Assembly (NCBI GenBank): GCA_030667205.1
Contig: DAOUWH010000126.1
Location: 1-5,564, forward strand
Length of the DNA: 5,564 nucleotides
Source of the DNA: Nitrospirota bacterium
Lineage (GTDB): Bacteria; Nitrospirota; Thermodesulfovibrionia; Thermodesulfovibrionales; JdFR-86
Reading direction: 5' to 3'
The position numbers and the translations under genes are program-made. Positions 1-5,387 of this stretch are shown in pieces (positions within the stretch are counted from its first letter, which is position 1; every line of letters begins with the position of its first letter). A model generated the notes under the pieces. That model did not search any database, had not been told where the DNA came from, and worked only from the letters and a program-made list of their open reading frames with translations.

Positions 1-1
1 C

Positions 2-106
2 TTGTATTTTCTATTCTTAGCTTTCCCTATAGGCACAATCATTTCTTATAAGACACTAAAATATATGAAAAGGAATAATATCAAAGAATACTTCTTTGCA
101 AACTAA
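2..106 (+). CDS. C-terminal end of a possible membrane protein (partial, 5' end outside window)
   Basis: An open frame runs from the left edge to a TAA at 104-106 and gives 34 residues. It begins with a hydrophobic stretch (LYFLFLAFPIGTIIS) followed by a basic, polar tail (KTLKYMKRNN...EYFFAN). That pattern fits the last transmembrane helix and cytoplasmic tail of an integral membrane protein. The DNA here is very AT-rich (about 27% GC over 1-120 by hand count), unlike every gene to the right. In some bacteria such low GC marks surface-polysaccharide genes (flippases, polymerases, glycosyltransferases), but nothing visible identifies a family. It runs plus-strand, convergent with queC. A 34-codon open frame can also occur by chance, so this is tentative. 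Confidence 0.42.
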   Translation: MYFLFLAFPIGTIISYKTLKYMKRNNIKEYFFAN

Positions 107-175
107 TTGAGATGTTTGTAGTTACGGCAGGGTTTTGAATAATCATGATGGTAACTGAGGCGTTTTTTAACACAC

Positions 176-180
176 GGAGA
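176..180 (+). promoter_or_regulatory. Ribosome-binding site for the small ORF at 186
   Basis: GGAGA lies 5 nt before the ATG at 186. It selects that ATG over the one at 181, which runs into TGA after two codons. The well-placed site is the main reason to think the 44-codon ORF was a genuine gene start. Confidence 0.5.
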
Positions 181-185
181 ATGAA

Positions 186-320
186 ATGACCGGTCAGAGG
201 GCAATAACAGGTCTTGCGGTAATCGCGATGATGCTTATATCGCTGTCCCCCGCCTTCGCGGGCACGGCGAACTACTCCTACGACGACGTGGACCGCCTCT
301 CTACCCCAGCGGGTCTTTGA
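186..320 (+). pseudogene. Truncated 5' end of a secreted YD-repeat-like protein gene (44 codons)
   Basis: The ORF starts at ATG 186 behind a GGAGA site and ends at TGA 318-320. Residues 1-25 look like a classical Sec signal peptide: a short polar start with one Arg, a hydrophobic core (ITGLAVIAMMLISL) and an AFA-G cleavage motif after about residue 25. The predicted mature part is only 19 residues and includes NYSYDDVDRL. This resembles the start of an RHS/YD repeat (pattern YxYDxxGRL), a repeat usually found in many copies in large secreted or surface proteins. The last roughly six codons overlap the 3' end of queC on the other strand. This suggests the original frame was cut near position 300 and now reads into queC antisense until a chance stop. 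I infer a gene remnant. A genuine small secreted peptide, or an assembly junction, are the alternatives. The YD match rests on about ten residues and is suggestive only. Confidence 0.5.
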
Positions 321-972
321 CCCCCGCCTCCTTAAAACCCTTCGCACGTATGAGGCACGAGTCGCACCCGCCGCAGGGTCTTCCCCCCGGAGTTGGGTCG
401 TAGCAGCTCCACGTGAGGGAGTAGTCAAGCCCGAGGTCGATGCCCTTTTTTATAATCTCGGCCTTTGTCATCTCAAGAAGCGGGGCGTGTATTTGAAATC
501 GTATCTCGCCCTCAACCGACACCTTTGTGGCGAGGTTGGCCATCTCCTCGAATGCCTTTAAATACTCGGGCCTGCAATCTGGGTAGCCCGAGTAGTCAAC
601 GACATTGGCGCCTATGAAGATATGGGGGGCCTTTAAGACCTCGGCCCAGCCCAGGGCGAACGAAAGCATAATCGTGTTTCTGGCAGGCACATAGGTAGCG
701 GGGATTTTTTCTCCGGTAATGCTACCCTTTGGGACTTCGGTCTCAGCGGTCAGGGCCGAGCCACCGATAGCCCGCAGGTCGGCCTTGATTACCAGATGCT
801 CTTTTACCCCGACATGCGAGGCCACCTTCCCTGCGGCCTCAAGCTCGATGGCATGCCTCTGCCCGTAGTCGAAGCTCAGGGCATTTAACTCGAATCCTTC
901 TGCCTTTGCGATTGCGAGCGTCGTGGAGGAGTCGACTCCCCCGCTTAAAAGGACTACTGATTTTTCTTTCAT
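301..972 (-). CDS. queC: 7-cyano-7-deazaguanine synthase QueC
   Basis: QueC is a cytoplasmic ATP-dependent enzyme that converts 7-carboxy-7-deazaguanine plus ammonia to preQ0, the precursor of queuosine in tRNA and of some DNA modifications. The 223-residue product has the usual family length and all its marks: the PP-loop LSGGVDS at residues 9-15, FDYGQRH at 34-40, VPARNT at 95-100, DYSGYPDCRPE at 126-136, and four zinc-ligand cysteines (C190, C200, C203, C206) in SCYDP...CGGCDSC. The C-terminal GVKDPLG is a normal ending, so the gene appears intact although its last 20 bp are shared with the convergent small ORF. The start at ATG 972 has only a weak upstream AGG. The gene is 48 bp after the DUF4388 gene and probably uses the same transcript. 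No queD, queE or queF lies in the window. Confidence 0.96.
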   Translation of the reverse strand: MKEKSVVLLSGGVDSSTTLAIAKAEGFELNALSFDYGQRHAIELEAAGKVASHVGVKEHLVIKADLRAIGGSALTAETEVPKGSITGEKIPATYVPARNTIMLSFALGWAEVLKAPHIFIGANVVDYSGYPDCRPEYLKAFEEMANLATKVSVEGEIRFQIHAPLLEMTKAEIIKKGIDLGLDYSLTWSCYDPTPGGRPCGGCDSCLIRAKGFKEAGVKDPLG

Positions 973-1020
973 GGCCTGAGATGATTTTACAGGTAAGTTT
1001 TCAAAGAGGTCAATAAGGTC

Positions 1021-2070
1021 TTAGTGGACGTCGTCTTCGGTGTCGGCCACCCCGTCGGGGCCGGCGCTGTAGAGGACAAACCCTTCGGCCGAGGGCTCGT
1101 AGATATAGGACCTGCCCCACTGGTCGGCGTCGTCCACGGAGGCCGGATAGGCCCCGTCGGTGTGCCTCTGGATATTTATCCTGGACCTCAGTTCATCGAT
1201 GGCCTCGGCGGCCCTGATCGCATCGAGGTTGTTGCTGTTTGTGCCTGCTGCAAAGGCCGCCACCGAAAGCGCCAGCGCGATAAGCGATATGGCGGCGAGA
1301 ATATAGCTCAGCCCGGGGATCTGTTTTACTTCCCTGACCGGGAGCAGGTCTTCTTCATCGGCCGCGCCGGCCTTCCTGTACTCTATAAGGCCCATCTCCA
1401 GAAGGACTATCATGTCCTTGGCGGTCTGGAAGGCGTCCTGCCCGTAGAGGGCGCCAACCTTATGCACGTCGTTCTTTCCATCGACGTAGCCAAGGAGCTC
1501 CGCCTGCTCTTTGCTGAGCCCCTCGTCGGGCTTCGGGGTCCTTACGAACATCGAGTCCTGGTCTATCTGGCCCTTAAAGACGCTCCACTCGTCGAATATC
1601 CTCAGGCTCTCCATCATCAGGCCCTGCGTGTCCACGGAGAGGGGGATCTCCTTGTCTATGGGGACGGCGCCGGGGGTGAACTCGTACATGCCCTCTTTCC
1701 AGGAGAACAGCTGCACTACAAGCTCGGTTATCTGGGCGGTGAGGACCTGCTGTATCTGCTCCCTGGTGGCAAGCTCTTTCTGGAGGATTATATGGCCCAG
1801 CTTGGTCAGTTTGTCCTTCCCCTTGTGTTCTTCTATGGCCGCATTCAGGTCCGCGGCTTTAATTACGCCCTTACGGATAAGGACCCTGCCGAGCCTGCCT
1901 TCACCTTTTCGTTTCGAGGACTCGGCCAGGACGATGTTGCCCTCGTTGAAAAGCACCCTCACGGTATCGACCCTGCTCTTGAGCGTAAGGTTCCCGGTCT
2001 TCTTCTGGTAGAAGATAAGCTGCAGGATATCTGCAAGGCCGAATTCCTTAAGCGAGCCTGCTAAAGCCAT
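1021..2070 (-). CDS. DUF4388 (PATAN-like) protein with a membrane helix and GspG-like C-terminal domain
   Basis: This 349-residue protein appears to have three parts. Residues 1 to about 235 look like DUF4388/PATAN: GSLKEFGLADILQLIF near the start, KTGNLTL, a VLFNEGNIV strand, and a helical section (RLGRVLIRKGVI..., LGHIILQKELATREQI) resembling the N-terminal domain of type II secretion/type IV pilus ATPases. A transmembrane helix follows at about 255-276. The tail (283-349) resembles the type II secretion pseudopilin GspG after its helix: DGAYPAS, DQWGRSYIYEP and the acidic end LYSAGPDGVADTEDDV, comparable to the calcium-binding loop of GspG. The helix has no prepilin-peptidase site with Glu at +5, so the protein is probably anchored whole, DUF4388 inside and the tail outside. 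The ATG at 2070 was chosen because DUF4388 homology begins there, GGGAGG lies 11 nt upstream, and it overlaps the upstream gene by 10 bp. A longer frame exists upstream but lies inside that gene. DUF4388 proteins are often linked to signalling and motility. The function here is unknown. Confidence 0.85.
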   Translation of the reverse strand: MALAGSLKEFGLADILQLIFYQKKTGNLTLKSRVDTVRVLFNEGNIVLAESSKRKGEGRLGRVLIRKGVIKAADLNAAIEEHKGKDKLTKLGHIILQKELATREQIQQVLTAQITELVVQLFSWKEGMYEFTPGAVPIDKEIPLSVDTQGLMMESLRIFDEWSVFKGQIDQDSMFVRTPKPDEGLSKEQAELLGYVDGKNDVHKVGALYGQDAFQTAKDMIVLLEMGLIEYRKAGAADEEDLLPVREVKQIPGLSYILAAISLIALALSVAAFAAGTNSNNLDAIRAAEAIDELRSRINIQRHTDGAYPASVDDADQWGRSYIYEPSAEGFVLYSAGPDGVADTEDDVH

Positions 2071-3719
2071 CCGCTCTCGAGCCTCCCGTTTATGTAAATT
2101 GTCGAGGACAGATACAGTACTACCATCGCCAGTATCAGCGGCAGGTTGAGCCACCCGTGCGAAAGGCCCGCAAGCCCCGTGCCCAGGAACGGGTTAAGCC
2201 AGAGGGCCACGGCGCAGAAGCTGAACGCCCACAGAAGGAGCATTCCGCCGAGGGCCCTGCCGGCATATATCTGCGCTATGCCGGGCGGCAGAAACGAAAG
2301 CACCCTGACGATATTCCTTATCCTCTCCTTGTGTCCATAAGCCGAAAGCAGTGCGCTCACGCGCTTCTTGCGGTCCGCGTCCTTTATCTTCACGAGCGAG
2401 CCGTAGCAATCCGGGCACATCTGCCCCCAGCGGCTGTCGCGGCTGCAGATGTTGCAGACTATCCTGTCGCACCTGGAGCAGCGAAACGCCTTGCTCTTTA
2501 CCATGATGTTCAGTACCACAAACAGGACTAGCAGACCCGCCGCGAGCCCGGCAGCGGAGATTGTCCCGATGGGGTATGGGCTTATGACCTTCCCGGGGCT
2601 CTTCAGCGCAAGCCCCCAGAGCTCGCCCTCCGAATAAGGCACGTCTATAACGAACCTGTTGGGGTTCTTGCTGCTCAGGGATGTGTACTTCGACACCACG
2701 TCGCGGTCGAGGTTGGAGGCGTCCTGATAGTACTTGTCGCCGGTCGCAAAATCAAGGGTGCCGCGGTAGACCTGGCTGAGGTTGTAGATGACAACCGCTG
2801 AGGGGTTTATTTTCTCCGCCTTTTCATATGCCTCCTTGGCCAGGTCAGGCTGCCCCCTGGCGGAGTAAGCGTTCCCGAGGTTGTTGATGACCTTCCAGTT
2901 CGACGGGTCCTCCCCGGCAAGCTCCGAGTAAATGGCTATGGCCTCGTCGTAGCGGCCTTCGCGCTTCAAGGCGAGGGCATAAGAAAACCTGGCCTCGGCC
3001 GAGGACCTGTCCTTTAGGGCCTGAAAGGCGTAAGTGTTGTCCCTGCCCTCGTTAACGGCGATTATGGCCTTTACCTCCGTGGAGGTGGCCGTGGTGAGAA
3101 GCCCGTCGGCAATCGTGATAAGCACCGGGGAGACCACTATCGCGGCCAGCACAAGGTATACGACAAGCTTGTTGAGCTTTTTGAAGCTAATACCCACAAC
3201 TACCAGCGCACCGGCTATAAAGAATACCGGCCCGCCCAATGCTACGGGGACAAGGAGAAGCGGCAGGAGAAGCTTCAGCTTGCCCTCGTTGATGTCGTGC
3301 GCAAGGAGCGGTATCTGGAGCGGAAGCCGCACGGCCACAACGAGGGCCGCGGCTATTATCAGCGAGATCAGGAGGCTGGCATATACAAGGCCCAGCAGGC
3401 TGAAAGACCACCAGAAGTTCCTCGCGTACGCCTTAAGCCCCGCTATCCAGTACTGAACGCTTTTGAATACGCCCGGCAGCGACGCCCACGAGAGCTTGAA
3501 ATAAAGCGGCGGCACGTCGGGAGAGAATTTTAGAGCCTCCTCCAGGAGTTCCAGCCGGTTCTGGGCGCCGGCGGCCTCCTTGACGAGGGAATAAGAGTAG
3601 GGCTCGTCGTTGTTGAGGCCGCGGTCGAGGAGTTTTTCATGGTCCTCTCCGGCGTGTGCGGACGAAACCGCGAGCAACACCAGCGAAAATATCAATGCCA
3701 GCAGTTTATGCCTTCTCAC
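2061..3719 (-). CDS. TPR and zinc-ribbon polytopic membrane protein of unknown function
   Basis: The 552-residue product starts with a signal peptide (MRRHK, hydrophobic core, AHA-G cleavage near residue 23). A soluble stretch comes next, then hydrophobic segments at about 103-130, 149-177 and 184-206. TPR-like repeats occupy about 241-342 (ARFSYALALKREGRYDEAIAIY, then VINNLGNAYSARGQPDLAKE). Another membrane helix lies at about 386-407. A cysteine cluster forms three CxxC pairs (C414/C417, C422/C425, C435/C438), a probable zinc-binding module. Two or more C-terminal hydrophobic segments include PPGIAQIYAGRALGGMLLL, which resembles the PGxGQIYxGR motif of TM2/DUF5683-type proteins. Basic residues around the cysteine cluster suggest it is cytoplasmic, with the TPRs possibly periplasmic. 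The start is not ATG: GTG 3719 is preferred because GGAGGG sits just upstream, and TTG 3722 is the alternative. It overlaps plsY by 14 bp and the DUF4388 gene by 10 bp. A scaffolding role is a guess from the TPRs. Confidence 0.85.
   Translation of the reverse strand: MRRHKLLALIFSLVLLAVSSAHAGEDHEKLLDRGLNNDEPYSYSLVKEAAGAQNRLELLEEALKFSPDVPPLYFKLSWASLPGVFKSVQYWIAGLKAYARNFWWSFSLLGLVYASLLISLIIAAALVVAVRLPLQIPLLAHDINEGKLKLLLPLLLVPVALGGPVFFIAGALVVVGISFKKLNKLVVYLVLAAIVVSPVLITIADGLLTTATSTEVKAIIAVNEGRDNTYAFQALKDRSSAEARFSYALALKREGRYDEAIAIYSELAGEDPSNWKVINNLGNAYSARGQPDLAKEAYEKAEKINPSAVVIYNLSQVYRGTLDFATGDKYYQDASNLDRDVVSKYTSLSSKNPNRFVIDVPYSEGELWGLALKSPGKVISPYPIGTISAAGLAAGLLVLFVVLNIMVKSKAFRCSRCDRIVCNICSRDSRWGQMCPDCYGSLVKIKDADRKKRVSALLSAYGHKERIRNIVRVLSFLPPGIAQIYAGRALGGMLLLWAFSFCAVALWLNPFLGTGLAGLSHGWLNLPLILAMVVLYLSSTIYINGRLESGWL
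2082..2087 (-). promoter_or_regulatory. Ribosome-binding site of the DUF4388 gene
   Basis: On the minus strand this reads GGGAGG, 11 nt before the ATG at 2070 and inside the last codons of the TPR gene. It supports the 349-residue start over the longer upstream frame. The spacing is slightly long, and a GAGAG nearer the start may contribute. Confidence 0.45.
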
Positions 3720-4296
3720 CAACCCTCCGCTCAGTGCCCTCTACCAGCCTCTTAATGTTTCCGGCGTGCCGCACAAGAAGCAGCGACGACAAAATTACCG
3801 CAACCAGCACCTTCTGCGCCGCCTGCCCCTGAAGCAGCATCACAACCGGAAGTAGTGCAAAAGACACTATTGCTCCTAATGACGAATACTTCGTTATCAG
3901 TACTGTAAACAGCCACAGCACGACCGTTAGAATACCAGCTTGCGGGGCGTAAATCAACACCATACCTATGCTCGTGGCAACGCCCTTGCCCCCGCGAAAA
4001 CGCAAAAACGCGGAAAAATCGTGCCCCGCAACGGCCGCTATCCCGGCCAGTCCCTCGTAAAGAGGCCCAAGCTCAAGCACGCGGGCCAGGGCCACCGCGG
4101 CCGAGCCCTTAAGGATGTCGCCAAGCAGGGCCATAAGGGCTGTGCCCTTGCCTGCCGCCCTCAGGACGTTGGTGGCCCCGATGTTTCCGCTCCCCACACT
4201 CCTGAGGTCTATGCCCCTTGCCCGCGTGAACACCACCCCAAAGGGCACCGAGCCGAGGACGTACGAAAATGCTATAACAAGGGCGGGCTCTATCAT
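3706..4296 (-). CDS. plsY: Glycerol-3-phosphate acyltransferase PlsY
   Basis: PlsY is an inner-membrane enzyme that transfers an acyl group from acyl-phosphate to sn-glycerol-3-phosphate, giving lysophosphatidic acid, the first acylation in phospholipid synthesis. The 196-residue product has the usual length and hydrophobic multi-helix profile. The three conserved family motifs are visible: GSGNIGATN (residues 35-43, preceded by SVPFG), GHDFSAFLRFRGGKGVAT (91-108), and RHAGNIKRLVEGTE (176-189). The ATG at 4296 overlaps the pgsA TGA as ATGA, a classic coupled start, and begins with the expected MIEPALVIAFSYVLGSVPFG. A longer frame upstream encodes only non-family sequence and is rejected. No strong Shine-Dalgarno site is visible, consistent with coupling. 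PlsX, which makes the acyl-phosphate, is not in the window. Confidence 0.96.
   Translation of the reverse strand: MIEPALVIAFSYVLGSVPFGVVFTRARGIDLRSVGSGNIGATNVLRAAGKGTALMALLGDILKGSAAVALARVLELGPLYEGLAGIAAVAGHDFSAFLRFRGGKGVATSIGMVLIYAPQAGILTVVLWLFTVLITKYSSLGAIVSFALLPVVMLLQGQAAQKVLVAVILSSLLLVRHAGNIKRLVEGTERRVGEKA
3723..3728 (-). promoter_or_regulatory. Ribosome-binding site deciding the TPR-gene start
   Basis: On the minus strand GGAGGG abuts TTG 3722 and lies 3 nt before GTG 3719. Because the spacing to TTG is zero, GTG 3719 is the better start. The site lies within the last codons of plsY, so the two genes are probably translationally coupled. Confidence 0.5.
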
Positions 4297-4862
4297 GCGG
4301 CGGCCTGGTTCGATATCTTCCGCCAGAACAGCACCATGTACTGCACTCCCGATACTATCGACAGGACGATGGATATCCACAGAAGCACCGTGCCTGCATC
4401 ATAGAAGTCAATGCCAATGAACTCCCTCCACCCGATTATAAGGAATATAATGGCCGTCATCTGCGTGGTCGTCTTGAGTTTGCCGCCGAGCTCCGCGGCG
4501 ATTACGATGTCCTTGGACAGGGCCACCACCCTGAGGCCCGTGATTATGAACTCCCTCGCTATTATTATCACCGCGGCCCACAGCGAGACCCTCGCGAGGT
4601 CCACAAGCAGTATCAGGGCCGCTATGACGAGTATCTTGTCGGCTATGGGGTCCATTATTATGCCGAACTTCGTGACCTGCCCCGAGCGCCTTGCCAGATA
4701 GCCATCGAGGGTGTCGGTGAGGGCGGCCGCGCCGAAAATAAGGAGCCCGAGCATGTTGTTAATTGGTGTAACGTAAAGGAATACGGGTATGAGCACTATC
4801 CTGCTCAGAGTAAGCGCCGTTGGCAGGTTGAGCTTAATCGTAGTATCTTTTTGTGACTTCAT
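4293..4862 (-). CDS. pgsA: CDP-diacylglycerol--glycerol-3-phosphate 3-phosphatidyltransferase PgsA
   Basis: This integral membrane enzyme makes phosphatidylglycerol-phosphate from CDP-diacylglycerol and glycerol-3-phosphate, the committed step to phosphatidylglycerol and cardiolipin. The 189-residue product contains the full CDP-alcohol phosphotransferase motif D(x2)DG(x2)AR(x8)G(x3)D(x3)D with D50, D53, G54, A57, R58, G67, D71 and D75. It also has the PgsA-type start LNLPTALTLSRI at residues 11-22 and several hydrophobic helices. The motif alone is shared with other CDP-alcohol transferases (phosphatidylserine or cardiolipin synthases). Size, N-terminus and the plsY neighbour favour PgsA. 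The ATG at 4862 lies 29 bp inside the kdsC 3' end, behind a G-rich stretch that is a poor ribosome-binding site, so translation probably depends on kdsC. Confidence 0.94.
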   Translation of the reverse strand: MKSQKDTTIKLNLPTALTLSRIVLIPVFLYVTPINNMLGLLIFGAAALTDTLDGYLARRSGQVTKFGIIMDPIADKILVIAALILLVDLARVSLWAAVIIIAREFIITGLRVVALSKDIVIAAELGGKLKTTTQMTAIIFLIIGWREFIGIDFYDAGTVLLWISIVLSIVSGVQYMVLFWRKISNQAAA

Positions 4863-5376
4863 CCCAGTGCCCCCCGGCCCGCAAGATGAGGTCTGTCACT
4901 TCCCTTACGGCCCCCCTTCCGCCTGCACTCTCCGTGACGAACATGGCGGCCTCCTTCACATAGTCCGCGGCATCGGACACTGCCGCGGAAAGCCCCGCTC
5001 TCCTCATCACGGGGATGTCCACTATATCGTCTCCAATATATGCCACCTGCTCGTCCGAGAGGCCTTTCCCTTTAAGAATGCTCTCGTAGGCCTCAATTTT
5101 TACCTTGCTCCCCTGGTACACCTGCTCGATGCCCAGTTCGGCGGCACGCCTCTTTACGACCTCCGACTCCCTGCCGGTTATGATAGCCACGTCTATTCCC
5201 GCGCGCTGGAGCATCTTTATCCCGTGCCCGTCGCGCACATGGAAGGCTTTAAGCTCGTTTCCCTCGTTGTCCAGGATAATGCGGCCGTCGGTCATGACGC
5301 CGTCGACGTCAATGATAAGCAGCTCCACCCTCTCGGCTTTCCTGATAAATTCTTCTTCCGGGATATTTATAATCAA
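4834..5376 (-). CDS. kdsC: 3-deoxy-D-manno-octulosonate 8-phosphate phosphatase KdsC
   Basis: KdsC is a cytoplasmic HAD-family phosphatase that hydrolyses Kdo-8-phosphate to Kdo for the lipid A-core of lipopolysaccharide. The 180-residue product has the compact, cap-less length of the family. The HAD motifs are present: DVDGVMTD (nucleophile D23, acid D25), IITGR (T67), K93 in QGSKVKIEA, and the Mg-binding GDDIVDIP (D116, D117). The conserved GGRGAVRE near the C-terminus (residues 152-159) may position an active-site loop, as in other KdsC enzymes. The start is TTG 5376, with AGGGGA 5 nt upstream overlapping the kdsD stop codon. No ATG or GTG gives the expected N-terminus. It lies 9 bp after kdsD, which makes the sugar phosphate two steps earlier in the pathway. 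kdsA (Kdo-8-P synthase) is not in the window. Confidence 0.96.
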   Translation of the reverse strand: MIINIPEEEFIRKAERVELLIIDVDGVMTDGRIILDNEGNELKAFHVRDGHGIKMLQRAGIDVAIITGRESEVVKRRAAELGIEQVYQGSKVKIEAYESILKGKGLSDEQVAYIGDDIVDIPVMRRAGLSAAVSDAADYVKEAAMFVTESAGGRGAVREVTDLILRAGGHWDEVTKRYYD

Positions 5377-5381
5377 GTGAT

Positions 5382-5387
5382 TCCCCT
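5382..5387 (-). promoter_or_regulatory. Ribosome-binding site for the TTG start of kdsC
   Basis: Minus-strand AGGGGA is 5 nt before TTG 5376 and overlaps the kdsD TAG (5386-5388). It supports the non-ATG start and suggests ribosomes ending kdsD feed kdsC. Confidence 0.6.

Noticed and set aside
116..143. TTGTAG ... AATAAT (16-nt spacing) as a promoter for the small ORF
   Set aside because: The -10 is fair but the -35 is poor, and such matches are common in AT-rich DNA.
120..169. AGTTAC/GTAACT stem with a downstream T6 as a terminator of the gene ending at 106
   Set aside because: The stem is 6 bp and AT-rich with a 25-nt loop, and the T-run lies 7 nt after the stem. It is too weak to call.
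249..262. GC hairpin (CCCGC-CTTC-GCGGG) as a terminator for queC
   Set aside because: The 5-bp stem has no T-tract after it on either strand and lies in the codons for the signal-peptide cleavage region.
310..328. Inverted repeat GGGTC-TTT-GACCC at the queC end as a recombination or attachment site
   Set aside because: It is short and explained by the conserved queC codons for GVKDP. There is no second copy in the window.
81..428. Minus-strand open frame covering the queC end and the region to its left
   Set aside because: It is Arg/Gly-rich and low in complexity, and it crosses the composition boundary. It fits a shadow of queC and of the signal-peptide ORF.
973..1020. In-frame link between the DUF4388 gene stop and queC (16 open codons)
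   Set aside because: Being in frame is a one-in-three chance, and both proteins have normal ends. No readthrough signal is visible.
1024..2064. Long plus-strand open frame (346 codons) opposite the DUF4388 gene
   Set aside because: It is antisense to a gene with recognisable domains, has no ribosome site or family resemblance, and arises from GC-rich codon bias.
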